Shown in pieces: positions 27,364-35,539 of a DNA stretch of 64,000 nt. The position numbers and the translations under genes are program-made. Below the pieces are notes generated by a model, which worked only from the letters and a program-made list of their open reading frames with translations, searched no databases and was not told the DNA's origin. The stretch comes from Prochlorococcus sp. AG-418-K17 (GTDB taxonomy: Bacteria; Cyanobacteriota; Cyanobacteriia; PCC-6307; Cyanobiaceae). Where the stretch lies: the NCBI GenBank assembly GCA_003214055.1, contig QCMD01000003.1:57699-121698 (forward strand), read 5' to 3'. Each line of letters opens with the position of its first letter. Within the stretch, counting starts at the first letter, position 1.

Positions 27364-27454
27364 AACTTTACTGTATCTTCTGTAACTAAAATTTAAAGAG
27401 AGAAAAGTATCAAAGCTATGTATCTTTTTATACTTCGCTTTCTTTAAAACAATT

Positions 27455-28333
27455 TTATTTCATATTTTTGCTTAAAGGGTATTTCAATAATTGTCTCTCC
27501 TCAAGCCAAGATGAAGCTACTTCTTTAGCCAATTTTCTTATCTTTTCAATATATTGAGCTCTATCAGTTACCGATATTACCCCTCTAGCATCTAGCAGAT
27601 TAAAAGTATGACTGCACTTTAAAACATAATCTAGTGCAGGATAAGTTAATTTCTTATTGATTAATAAATTTGCTTCATCTTGATAAATTTCAAATAATTT
27701 TCTGAGACTTTCAGGATTTGATTCTGAGAAATTATATGCGCATTGACTTTTTTCAAATTGGAGCCAAATATCACTATAGTTGAAATTTTCGTTCCAGTTT
27801 AAGTCCCAAATACTTTCCTTATCTTGCAAGAACATTGCAATTCTCTCTAAACCATAAGTAATTTCAATTGGTATTGGCTTACAATCAAAACCGCCACATT
27901 GTTGAAAATAGGTAAATTGAGTGACTTCCATACCGTCGAGCCATACTTCCCAACCAACTCCCCAAGCTCCAAGAGTCGGGGATTCCCAATTATCTTCAAC
28001 AAATCTAATATCATGATTTTTAGGATTTATTCCAAGAGACTCTAAAGATTTCAAGTATTTTTCTTGTACCCCCTCTGGAGAAGGTTTTATTATCACTTGA
28101 TATTGAAAGTAATGTTGTGCTCGATTAGGATTATCCCCAAATCTTCCGTCTGTGGGTCTTCTACACGGCTCAGCATATGCAACAGACCAAGGTTCCGGTC
28201 CAATAGCCCTCAAAAAAGTATGAGGATTCATTGTGCCTGCACCCTTTTCCGTATCGTAAGGCTGCATAATCAAACAACCCTCTTTAGACCAAAATTTATT
28301 TAGATTTTGAATTATATCCTGAAAAAACATCAA
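27455..28333 (-). CDS. glyQ: Glycyl-tRNA synthetase alpha subunit
   Basis: Alpha subunit of the bacterial heterotetrameric glycyl-tRNA synthetase (class II). Nearly every family signature is visible: [81 protein letters not shown] and [12 protein letters not shown]. 292 residues. The second codon of the track also reads M (MMFF), so the start could be one codon later. The beta subunit (glyS) is not in the window. The porin gene lies downstream; no shared promoter is evident. Confidence 0.97.
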   Translation of the reverse strand: MMFFQDIIQNLNKFWSKEGCLIMQPYDTEKGAGTMNPHTFLRAIGPEPWSVAYAEPCRRPTDGRFGDNPNRAQHYFQYQVIIKPSPEGVQEKYLKSLESLGINPKNHDIRFVEDNWESPTLGAWGVGWEVWLDGMEVTQFTYFQQCGGFDCKPIPIEITYGLERIAMFLQDKESIWDLNWNENFNYSDIWLQFEKSQCAYNFSESNPESLRKLFEIYQDEANLLINKKLTYPALDYVLKCSHTFNLLDARGVISVTDRAQYIEKIRKLAKEVASSWLEERQLLKYPLSKNMK

Positions 28334-28482
28334 ATTTTAAAAGTCAAAAAATTTAGATCAATACCATTAAATATAATAACAAAGCTTAAAACAAAAAATT
28401 TTTTGAACTCTAAGTTCTGAAAAGCATTATCTGATAGAAAGATACCATAAATTACATAAGGGATAAAAACAGAAATTAGAAA

Positions 28483-28872
28483 TTAATCATGAAAAAAATC
28501 TAATGGCAATGGTCCAAAAGTATTAGATTCTTCAGCATCTTTATCATATTGACAAGTTATTAATATTCCTTCTCCTAGACCATTTTCAGATCTAATAAAA
28601 ACATTACCAGTTTTTTGGTTACATTTTAAAAAAACACTTCCATCAGCATGGAGCGAATCTAAATTGCTAAATTGAATTGAGGAATATTTTTTAGAAATTG
28701 ATTGTAATGCTTCAATAGCCTTTGCATCACAGGGTGCCATTATTCCTATTGTTATCCAATCGGCATTAAAAATATTAGTTTCTAGTTCTTCTAAAAGTTT
28801 TTTTTCTTTAATCTCGCTCAATAGTGGAGCGGTTCTTAAGCTATTTAAATCAACTAATTTATTTATTTCCAT
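28483..28872 (-). CDS. DUF1824-like cyanobacterial protein
   Basis: 129 residues from the ATG at 28872 (MEINKLVDLNSLRTAPLL); the frame is open to 28929 but the extra N-terminus overlaps the tautomerase gene and looks non-native. The segments ADWITIGIMAPCDAKAIEALQSI, and GEGILITCQYDKDAEESNTFGPLPLDFF, resemble a conserved cyanobacterial family I recall as DUF1824. Soluble, function unknown. It follows the MIF-like gene on the same strand. Confidence 0.7.
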   Translation of the reverse strand: MEINKLVDLNSLRTAPLLSEIKEKKLLEELETNIFNADWITIGIMAPCDAKAIEALQSISKKYSSIQFSNLDSLHADGSVFLKCNQKTGNVFIRSENGLGEGILITCQYDKDAEESNTFGPLPLDFFHD

Positions 28873-28898
28873 TAAATTTATACCTTTAATAATTATTT

Positions 28899-29231
28899 TT
28901 AACCAAAAGTTCTTCCATTCCAAGCCCACATTGAAGCAGGCACATCCTCAAAAGAAATATAAATCTTATCTTTTGGAATTCCCATTTTCTCATATATAAA
29001 ATTAGATATTGACTTTGCCATTTCTGAAGGATTTAGAGAGCCTATTGACTTAATCTCTAAAAAGCAACAAGGGCTTTCATCTTCGAAATACATTTCTGAA
29101 TTATTATCTAATTTAGCCATAACAAATCTTTTTGATTTATTTGTTAAAGATGAAATTAATATTGAGATCTCTTCAAGTAATTTTTTCTTATCCTCTATTT
29201 TTACTGAAGTAGAAAGATTAATGTAAGGCAT
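28899..29231 (-). CDS. MIF-like tautomerase
   Basis: 110 residues, tautomerase superfamily, closest in pattern to animal macrophage migration inhibitory factor (MIF) rather than the 60-residue 4-oxalocrotonate type. The catalytic N-terminal Pro follows Met (MPYINLST). CCFLEIKSIGSL, SEMAKSISNFIYEKMGIPKDKIYISFEDV and the ending WAWNGRTFG align with the MIF core, including the W-N-x-x-T-F end. It probably has phenylpyruvate tautomerase activity; biological role unknown. MIF homologues have been described in Prochlorococcus. Two bases separate it from the 56-codon gene upstream. Confidence 0.88.
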   Translation of the reverse strand: MPYINLSTSVKIEDKKKLLEEISILISSLTNKSKRFVMAKLDNNSEMYFEDESPCCFLEIKSIGSLNPSEMAKSISNFIYEKMGIPKDKIYISFEDVPASMWAWNGRTFG

Positions 29232-29233
29232 AT

Positions 29234-29404
29234 TTAAGCAGCTAAATTATCTTTATGAAAGTCATTTTGTAGATTAAAAGTTTTATTTTTTAAAATTTTT
29301 TTTGATGAAAGATAAGCCATATCATATTCACTTATTCCGTTTTTATAGGGATTAAAAAGGGCATTTTTAGATCTACTTTTTTTGCTCCTTTTGAATTCAA
29401 TCAT
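29234..29404 (-). CDS. Small hypothetical protein upstream of MIF-like gene
   Basis: 56 residues read from the reverse strand, starting MIEFKRSKKSRSKNALFNPY and ending FHKDNLAA. Strongly basic N-terminal half, no membrane segment. The stop is 2 bases before the tautomerase ATG, which suggests one transcript and possible translational coupling. No Shine-Dalgarno site is evident before its ATG, which is common in this genome. Coding is supported by spacing and composition, not by a recognised family. The remaining 149 bases up to 29553 hold nothing I can name. Confidence 0.5.
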   Translation of the reverse strand: MIEFKRSKKSRSKNALFNPYKNGISEYDMAYLSSKKILKNKTFNLQNDFHKDNLAA

Positions 29405-29553
29405 TTTAAACTAAATAATTAATAATTTAACTTTTTTTGAATAGATGTCTAGGTTTTTTTTAAATCTTTAATTAAACAAATTCAAAATACATTTCAAAAA
29501 CACGATACGACTAAGTATTTACTAAATTTAAAGAACGTCTCATAATAATCATT

Positions 29554-30192
29554 TTGGAAGTTTTAAATAATTATCAAAGGAAAAAACTCGATGAGAGAAA
29601 TGATGAAGAATTTTATTCTGACCCAAAATTTGTTTATCATTTAGATGCAAACTTCAGGCATTATCTATCAAATGTTTATAAAAATGAAATTTCAGATTAT
29701 TCAACGGTCTTAGATTTAATGTCCAGCTGGGACAGTTATTTACCTAAAGAGAAAAAATATAAAAAGGTTATTGGGCATGGATTAAATAAACAAGAACTTG
29801 AAAAAAACAAAATCTTTGATACTTATTGGATGCAAAATTTCAATATGAATCAAGAAATTCCTCTAGGTAATGAAAGTGTTGATTATTGTTTAATGGTCGC
29901 AGCTTGGCAATATTTACAATATCCTGAAAACTTAACTAGTGAAATCGCAAGAATTTTGAGTAATAAGGGCAAATTTATAATAGCTTTTTCAAATAGAGCA
30001 TTTTGGCATAAGGCACCTAACATATGGACTTCATCTACTGAAGAAGAGAGAATCAAGTACGTAAGAAAAGTATTAATATCAAACGGATTTAATGAACCAA
30101 AAATAATTAAAAAGTTTAATGAACCAGCCCTTAATATCTTCAACTTTTTAAGTAAAGATCCTTTTTATTGTTTAATTGCAACTAAAGAGTAA
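29554..30192 (+). CDS. SAM-dependent methyltransferase-like protein
   Basis: 212 residues resembling a shortened class I methyltransferase. The motif I region is degenerate (VLDLMSSWDSYLP, lacking the GxGxG glycines), while the later part is typical: FDTYWMQNFNMNQEIPLGNESVDYCLMVAAWQYLQ and ILSNKGKFIIAFSNRAFWHKAP. That pattern is seen in several cyanobacterial methyltransferase-like proteins. The start is TTG at 29554. Catalytic activity is uncertain because of the altered cofactor loop. It stands alone on the + strand. Confidence 0.7.
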   Translation: MEVLNNYQRKKLDERNDEEFYSDPKFVYHLDANFRHYLSNVYKNEISDYSTVLDLMSSWDSYLPKEKKYKKVIGHGLNKQELEKNKIFDTYWMQNFNMNQEIPLGNESVDYCLMVAAWQYLQYPENLTSEIARILSNKGKFIIAFSNRAFWHKAPNIWTSSTEEERIKYVRKVLISNGFNEPKIIKKFNEPALNIFNFLSKDPFYCLIATKE

Positions 30193-30287
30193 ATAAAACC
30201 TAAATACATTTCAGGAAAAAATATTAACAAAAATCTATAGCCATACTTTTAAATTTTTACTACTATTGGATAGTTAAAATTAATAAT

Positions 30288-30533
30288 ATGGGCTCTAAAA
30301 GAGAAAAATATCCTGAAAAATGCCCTTGGGATCTTGGACCTAATCAGCATTTAGCCAAAGAAGAAAACTGGACTTTAAGATTAGGTGAGGCAAACGTTTG
30401 TTTTAGCAAAAATAAATTAGACAATAATTATTTTCACGTAATTAGTAATGAGAATGAAGAACAAATTTTAGCCTTTAGGGCCAGGCTCCTCTATCAAAAA
30501 CTACTTGATAAGGGATTTAGATTAGTTGAGTAA
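30288..30533 (+). CDS. Small conserved hypothetical protein
   Basis: 81 residues. Soluble, with a Trp/Pro-rich start (KCPWDLGPNQHLAKEENWTLRLGEANVCF) and a helical end (EEQILAFRARLLYQKLLDKGFRLVE). It looks like one of the short, conserved picocyanobacterial proteins, but I recognise no family. It is followed 5 bases later by the convergent end of the DUF3386-like gene. Confidence 0.65.
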   Translation: MGSKREKYPEKCPWDLGPNQHLAKEENWTLRLGEANVCFSKNKLDNNYFHVISNENEEQILAFRARLLYQKLLDKGFRLVE

Positions 30534-30538
30534 AAAAT

Positions 30539-31192
30539 TTATTTCAATAACTTTAAATCTTCGAAAACTAACTTTTGTATTTCTTCTTCTTGATTTTGGT
30601 TTAAGTATTTTATTGTTCTCGAACTTAAGATCCAATAATCCCCGTTACCTAAACTTATAAACTCATCTTCGTATTGTAATTTTTGAGAATTTGGTCTAAG
30701 AGTCATCGGATCAATTTGTTGACTAATGTATTTTTTGCTTAAGAAACCTATACCTGTATCTATAAATTGATCAACAAAAATTTCAATTATTGTTCCATGA
30801 ATTTTCCTATAAACCATATTAATACATTCATTTTTAACTCTATATTTATCACCAGCATTTTTACCAGATACGATCATTTCAAAACCACTTTCAGAACTTT
30901 TAACTAAATTAAAATTATTCTCTGAATGCACAGATTGGAATTGCCTCTTTACCCTGTGAATACATACTTCAAATAATTGAGAGGCAATAATTTTAACAAT
31001 TTTATTATCTTCTATATTTTGAATATTTGGTTTGAAGTCTTTGCCTAATTCAAATCTACCTTTATGAATATCATTATTAATCGAAAAAATACATTTGCCT
31101 TGGTATCCATTAAAATTATTCTTCCAAGTATATCTATTTTCGTAAGCCTTTCGGAAAATTTCCTTACAATTAATTTCTTCTAAATTCTCCAT
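30539..31192 (-). CDS. DUF3386-like protein
   Basis: 217 residues. The N-terminal FRKAYENRYTWKNNFNGYQGK segment and the later beta-rich section (KGRFELG, GKNAGDKYRVKNECINMVYR, DQFIDTGIGFLSKKY, DGDYWILSSRTI-like end) resemble a cyanobacterial/plant family I recall as DUF3386. No signal peptide or catalytic motif visible. Function unknown. It lies upstream of the Pcb gene's terminator on the complementary strand and is unrelated to it in transcription. Confidence 0.65.
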   Translation of the reverse strand: MENLEEINCKEIFRKAYENRYTWKNNFNGYQGKCIFSINNDIHKGRFELGKDFKPNIQNIEDNKIVKIIASQLFEVCIHRVKRQFQSVHSENNFNLVKSSESGFEMIVSGKNAGDKYRVKNECINMVYRKIHGTIIEIFVDQFIDTGIGFLSKKYISQQIDPMTLRPNSQKLQYEDEFISLGNGDYWILSSRTIKYLNQNQEEEIQKLVFEDLKLLK

Positions 31193-31226
31193 TAATTTAT
31201 AATTGTTTGAAATTAATTCTACAAAA

Positions 31227-31254
31227 AAAACCTCTCTTTCAAAAGAGAGGTTTT
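31227..31254 (-). terminator. Rho-independent terminator after pcb
   Basis: Stem of AAAACCTCTCTT paired with AAGAGAGGTTTT, about 12 pairs, around a short loop, with eight T residues on the - strand side. It lies 13 bases past the pcb stop codon. Confidence 0.85.
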
Positions 31255-31267
31255 ATGATTAATTAGA

Positions 31268-32326
31268 CTAGTTTTGAGTAATTTTTGTATTTTCTATGTT
31301 GTCAAATGCTTGACCAATTTTCTTAAAGTCAAATCCCATAGCCCTTAATGCGTGCCAAAGATGTCCTTGTAAGAAAAAGAAACCTAAATAGAAATGAGTA
31401 TTCGCAAGCCAAGCTCTTGAGCTATAAACTCCTGAACCTAAGTCAACCGTATCAGTAAAATAAGGCGCGAATTCAAATTGAAGCTTTAGCGGCTCTCCAT
31501 ATAAATCAACTGGATATATGGTTGTATTTGAAGCACACCAAAAAGCTGCCACAAATGCCATATAAGAAACCCCAACTACTGAGTAAGACAAAATAGCTTC
31601 AGCACCAAGTAATCCTTTACCTTTAAATTCTGTATATTCTCCAAATTGTTTAGTACAAATATGGAAAACGCCCCCAATTATTAAGAGAAAAGCTAGGAAA
31701 GCATGTCCTCCCATGACATCTTCTAGTGAATCAATTTTTAAAAAATCAAATTGATGATTCCAGATAGAAGCAATATCTAAATTGTAAACAACTTGTCTTG
31801 TAGATCCTATTGCTGGATCATAAATCCCATGAATGCGAGCCCATTCGACGAACATAATAGCTCCAAGCCCCAGAAAAATAAGATGGTGACCAAGAATAAA
31901 TGTTAATTTATCTGGATCATCCCACTCAAAATCAAATTTTTTGGGCTTGCTATTCTCTGGATATTCTCCAAGATCTCCTGCAAATTTATTGGAGTGTAAT
32001 AATCCCCCAGCACCTAATACAGCTGAGAAAATTAGATGTAATGTGCAAATTACGACGATTCCATAAGGCTCTGTAATTACACCATTTTCAATACCCCCAA
32101 TTCCAATACCCGCCAAGTGGGGTAAAACAATTGCTTTCTGTGCACCCATTGGGATACTGGCATCGTAACGAGCTAATTCGAATAATCCAAAAGCTCCTGC
32201 CCAGAACATCATTAATCCTGCATGGGCGGCATGAGCTGCTATGAATTTACCTGAACGGCCAACAACACCAGAATTTCCTGCGTACCAGTCATAGGTGACA
32301 TCAGATTTTCCGTAAGTTTGTAACAC
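31268..32326 (-). CDS. pcb: Chlorophyll a/b-binding antenna protein Pcb (IsiA-like)
   Basis: Six-helix chlorophyll-binding light-harvesting protein of the Pcb/IsiA/CP43 family, 352 residues. Conserved features include RSGKFIAAHAAHAGLMMFWAGAF, LPHLAGIGIG, ILGHHLIFLG, GGHAFLAFLLIIGGVFHICTKQFG and FLQGHLWHALRAMGFDF, with histidines as chlorophyll ligands. The large lumenal loop of CP43 is absent, as in Pcb and IsiA. It lies directly downstream of flavodoxin on the same strand, the reverse gene order of classical isiAB, which suggests an iron-stress member of the pcb family; that is an inference. A terminator follows. Confidence 0.92.
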   Translation of the reverse strand: MLQTYGKSDVTYDWYAGNSGVVGRSGKFIAAHAAHAGLMMFWAGAFGLFELARYDASIPMGAQKAIVLPHLAGIGIGGIENGVITEPYGIVVICTLHLIFSAVLGAGGLLHSNKFAGDLGEYPENSKPKKFDFEWDDPDKLTFILGHHLIFLGLGAIMFVEWARIHGIYDPAIGSTRQVVYNLDIASIWNHQFDFLKIDSLEDVMGGHAFLAFLLIIGGVFHICTKQFGEYTEFKGKGLLGAEAILSYSVVGVSYMAFVAAFWCASNTTIYPVDLYGEPLKLQFEFAPYFTDTVDLGSGVYSSRAWLANTHFYLGFFFLQGHLWHALRAMGFDFKKIGQAFDNIENTKITQN

Positions 32327-32381
32327 TTGATTTAAATAAACAGCAAATTGAGCATATTGCTAATCAGTAAGCTTTTTTACA

Positions 32382-32434
32382 TGTTCTTTACAGAATTAAT
32401 TACTTATGTAAAAAAAACATATTTTGAAAGAACA
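32382..32434. repeat. Nested inverted repeats between flavodoxin and pcb
   Basis: Outer arms TGTTCTTT (32382) and AAAGAACA (32427) enclose an inner hairpin TATGT/ACATA around an A-run. The element fills much of the 144-base gap and could end the flavodoxin transcript or control pcb. Confidence 0.35.
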
Positions 32435-32470
32435 AATGTTACAAATTTGGAAAGTAATATTTTTAAAAGG

Positions 32471-32995
32471 TTACGCCAATGAAGGTATTTCCCCTTTTAG
32501 TTGAGAAGCCCAAGTTTCAAGACGTGAATCAGTCAGATCAGATTCACTATCTTCATCAAGAGGTAATCCACAAAAGCTCTCTCCAATAACACTTTTAGAC
32601 TCATCAAATGTATAAGAAGATTTGTCTACATAACCGACCATTTCGGCGCCTGCTTTAGTGAAGTAGCTATGTAATTCTTCCATAGCGTCACAATAATTTT
32701 CTGTGTAGGTAGAAGAATCTCCTAAACCAAAAATTGCAACCTTTTTTCCGGATAAACTTAGTTCACCAATATCCTCTAAAATTGAATCCCATGCAGTTCC
32801 TGATCTTTCTTCATCTGCTCCGGTATTCCAAGTAGGGATCCCACAGATAATTCCATCAAGACCTTCAAATTCTGAAAGATCATCAACATCGGATACATCT
32901 TTGGGTGCTTCTGCTGAAGAAATAAAGTTATGAAGACGATCAGCTACGTCTTCAGTTTTCCCAGTTGTAGTTGCGTAATAAATTCCTACAGTCAT
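32471..32995 (-). CDS. isiB: Flavodoxin (long-chain)
   Basis: FMN electron carrier replacing ferredoxin under iron limitation. The phosphate loop YATTTGKTEDVA is at residues 7-18; the FMN-stacking regions GIPTWNTGADEERSGTAWD and FGLGDSSTYTENYCDAMEEL are typical; the C-terminal KGEIPSLA is complete. 174 residues, long-chain type. Strongly acidic. It is divergent from the peroxiredoxin-like gene at 33104 across 108 bases and has the Pcb antenna gene 144 bases downstream. Confidence 0.95.
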   Translation of the reverse strand: MTVGIYYATTTGKTEDVADRLHNFISSAEAPKDVSDVDDLSEFEGLDGIICGIPTWNTGADEERSGTAWDSILEDIGELSLSGKKVAIFGLGDSSTYTENYCDAMEELHSYFTKAGAEMVGYVDKSSYTFDESKSVIGESFCGLPLDEDSESDLTDSRLETWASQLKGEIPSLA

Positions 32996-33103
32996 AACTT
33001 CAAAATGTTTACCTTAAAATAATAAAATCTAAAAACGTTAAATTAATTTCTTTAAAAACTATTTCATGTAAAATTTTATACTAACTTAAGTAAGAAAATT
33101 TTT

Positions 33104-33871
33104 TTGAGAAGTTTTTTTAAAATATTTGAAAAAATCGTGACTGACAATTTAAAAAAAAACATCAATAAACTCGTTGAAAAATTCAACTTAAAAGGTAGGA
33201 AAAACTTTAAATTAATTGTTTTATTTGGTTTATTGGGAGATTTTGATAGCTTTGAATATGCAATAAATTTGAAAAATTTTATCGATAATCATAAAGATAA
33301 AAATTTAGATATTTTTGCCATTGCTATTGGGAACCAACACGGGAAAGAAAAATTCTGCAACTTTACTGGCTTTAGCGAAAAAAATTTAATAATTGTTTCC
33401 GATAACCAAATTCATAATAATCTCAGAGTAAATAGAGGATTAGATATAGGTTTAGGAGGTTGGATAAATATGCTGCTGATGCTATCAGGAATAAATTCTT
33501 TTAAAACTATCAAAGAAGTAATTAGAGGTTATACAGGAGACCGTCAAGCAAAACAAATATATTCAGAATTTGATGATATTAATATTTCTAAATTTATAAA
33601 ATTTTCAGGTAATTCCTTTAGACAAGTTTTTGGAGATGGTTATTTGAGACCATTTGAATTGGCAACATTTAGATTAAATAATATGAATGAAATAATCCAA
33701 AATTGGGGTGATTACATTCTTCATGAAAAATATCTTCCTCAAAGAGGAGCTTCCTTTTTATTAAATGATCAAAATAAAGTTATTTATAAATTTTTTTCGA
33801 ATGATGTACTTGGATATTCATCAAACATGAGAGACCCTTTAGGATTTTTATCTGATTTAATCAAAGATTAG
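33104..33871 (+). CDS. Peroxiredoxin-like (AhpC/TSA-like) protein, cysteines missing
   Basis: 255 residues with a thioredoxin-like pattern: a first strand LIVLFGLLGDFDSFEYAINL, then FAIAIGNQHGKEKFCNFTGF, and an end (LPQRGASFLLNDQNKVIYKFFSNDVLGYSSNMRDPLGFL) resembling the AhpC/TSA-like PRXL2 group. The redox CxxC expected after the first strand is absent, so a peroxidase role is doubtful. Start is TTG at 33104. It is divergent from flavodoxin, so a redox or iron-stress context is suggested by position only. Confidence 0.55.
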   Translation: MRSFFKIFEKIVTDNLKKNINKLVEKFNLKGRKNFKLIVLFGLLGDFDSFEYAINLKNFIDNHKDKNLDIFAIAIGNQHGKEKFCNFTGFSEKNLIIVSDNQIHNNLRVNRGLDIGLGGWINMLLMLSGINSFKTIKEVIRGYTGDRQAKQIYSEFDDINISKFIKFSGNSFRQVFGDGYLRPFELATFRLNNMNEIIQNWGDYILHEKYLPQRGASFLLNDQNKVIYKFFSNDVLGYSSNMRDPLGFLSDLIKD

Positions 33872-33889
33872 TTTTTAAAGAAATTTTTT

Positions 33890-34156
33890 ATGAATGTAGA
33901 CATATTCGGATACCTTGCAGCAATTTTAACAACAGCTGCATTCCTGCCTCAATTGATAAAAACTTTAAAAACAAAAAAGGCAGATGATGTTTCTTTAACA
34001 ACTTTAATAATGTTTATTACCGGAGTTTTTTCTTGGATTATTTACGGTTATAAAATTAAATCTGTACCAATATTAATAGCTAATTTAATAACGTTAATCT
34101 TAAATCTATTGATATTAATCTCAAAAATATATTTTTCAAACAACAAAAGTAAATAA
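33890..34156 (+). CDS. SemiSWEET-type sugar transporter
   Basis: 88-residue protein with three membrane helices and the PQ-loop: GYLAAILTTAAFLPQLIKTLKTKKADDVSLTTLIMFITGVFSWIIYG. Pro20-Gln21 form the hinge. The length and helix pattern match bacterial SemiSWEETs, which dimerise and exchange sugars by facilitated diffusion. Substrate unknown. It begins 18 bases after the peroxiredoxin-like gene on the same strand. Confidence 0.88.
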   Translation: MNVDIFGYLAAILTTAAFLPQLIKTLKTKKADDVSLTTLIMFITGVFSWIIYGYKIKSVPILIANLITLILNLLILISKIYFSNNKSK

Positions 34157-34232
34157 TAATTATTCCAATAGTATTAAATTAAAGCAATATTTCTTTAAAG
34201 ACTAATTACTATAAAGATAAAATTTACTGATC

Positions 34233-34457
34233 TTGAAAACTTCAAAATGCTGGGTTTGGTTTAAAGGTAGCCTTAACAATGGAGGTTTTTGGAAAGAAGG
34301 TTTTACTTGTACTTTTGATGAGAAACCAGGAGTTTTAATAGAAAGTCCTGCCTACGTAACTTGTAGAGTTCCTAATTGGAGAATTTTGACTAATGAACCA
34401 GAAGATTTATATAAATCACCGTTAATTCCTGATAAAGCAATATGGAAAATAATTTAA
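34233..34457 (+). CDS. Small hypothetical protein
   Basis: 74 residues from a TTG at 34233 (LKTSKCWVWFKGSLNNGGFW). Compact, with several Trp, two Cys (SKCWVW, YVTCRVP) and beta-rich character: GFTCTFDEKPGVLIESPAYVTCRVPNWRIL. No family recognised. It looks like one of the short conserved picocyanobacterial proteins. Between SemiSWEET and the AEC permease on the same strand. Confidence 0.6.
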   Translation: MKTSKCWVWFKGSLNNGGFWKEGFTCTFDEKPGVLIESPAYVTCRVPNWRILTNEPEDLYKSPLIPDKAIWKII

Positions 34458-34526
34458 ATTATCCTTACCTTAAAAAATTTTTTTGACTGTGCCCTGGCAA
34501 GTTAATATTACTTTATTAAATATCTA

Positions 34527-35447
34527 ATTAATACCATCTTCTCTCTTTTCATAAATATTATCCCTTTCTTAATTTTTGGTTTTTTTCTTGGAAAAAAAAG
34601 ACCAAAGATTTCTGAATATATTGCAAGACCTTTAATAAGAATTGGCATTCCATTAAGTGTAATGGGTCTTTTATTAAAAGAAGGTATAGATATAAATCTA
34701 ATAAAAAGTGCATTCTTGGCTTTTTCTTTAATTGGATTATTAATAGCTCTAATAAATATATTCCCAATGTTTAAACACAGGCTTCCTAATTACACCTTGC
34801 AGCTGGCAGGCCTAATAGGTAATACATCTTTTCTTGGGATACCAATTGCAATAGCTGTTCTCCCTTCTACAACAATAAACTTTACTATTGGATTTGATTT
34901 AGGAACTACGCTATTCGCTTGGATATTTGGACCTTTTCTTCTTCAAGAAAAGTACCAGATTGAGGATATCCCAAATATCAAACGTTTATTAAATGCATTG
35001 ATAAATAGTCCGGCATCAAGAGGGATTATTGGAGTACTTTTAGCATACCTTTTCAAAATAGATGAGACATTAGGCAATTATCTTTGGATACCAGCGAGAA
35101 TAGTTATTGCTTTGGCGATAATTGTTGTAGGAACAAGACTTGGATTAATTACTAATCAAAAAGGGGGATTTTTTGACTTTAATAAAGAAATTAAATTCTC
35201 AATTTTACTAAAGTTATTTTTTCTTCCTTTAATTATTTTTATAGTAAGCAAATTTTTGAATTTTGATTTTTATCAATCATCAGCATTAATACTCCAGGCA
35301 GGAACGCCAACAGCAATATCTACAATATTAATGGCAGAGGCTTATTCAGTTAAACAACAGCTTGCTTCAAAAATTCTTTTTACTACAACTTTAATTTCAA
35401 TAATTACAATCCCTCTCTTAACAATTTTTATGAAAGCACTTAAGTAA
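34527..35447 (+). CDS. AEC-family permease (probable ATT start)
   Basis: Membrane transporter of the auxin efflux carrier (AEC) family with about ten helices; exported substrate unknown. Typical segments are GLIGNTSFLGIPIAIAVLP, the central basic loop, and the second half ending LILQAGTPTAISTILMAEAY. The first canonical in-frame start, ATG 34662, would drop the first helix. The frame is open back to 34506 with no ATG, GTG or TTG. An ATT at 34527 gives (M)NTIFSLFINIIPFLIFGFF, a good first helix, and 306 residues, the usual length. The exact start is inferred. Confidence 0.75.
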   Translation: MNTIFSLFINIIPFLIFGFFLGKKRPKISEYIARPLIRIGIPLSVMGLLLKEGIDINLIKSAFLAFSLIGLLIALINIFPMFKHRLPNYTLQLAGLIGNTSFLGIPIAIAVLPSTTINFTIGFDLGTTLFAWIFGPFLLQEKYQIEDIPNIKRLLNALINSPASRGIIGVLLAYLFKIDETLGNYLWIPARIVIALAIIVVGTRLGLITNQKGGFFDFNKEIKFSILLKLFFLPLIIFIVSKFLNFDFYQSSALILQAGTPTAISTILMAEAYSVKQQLASKILFTTTLISIITIPLLTIFMKALK

Positions 35448-35539
35448 ACGACGTAGAAAACATTTAAAAGAAATGCATGATAAATGACTATTGTAAAGAT
35501 AATGTCCGGATAACTACATAATGTCTTAAGATTTAGGTT

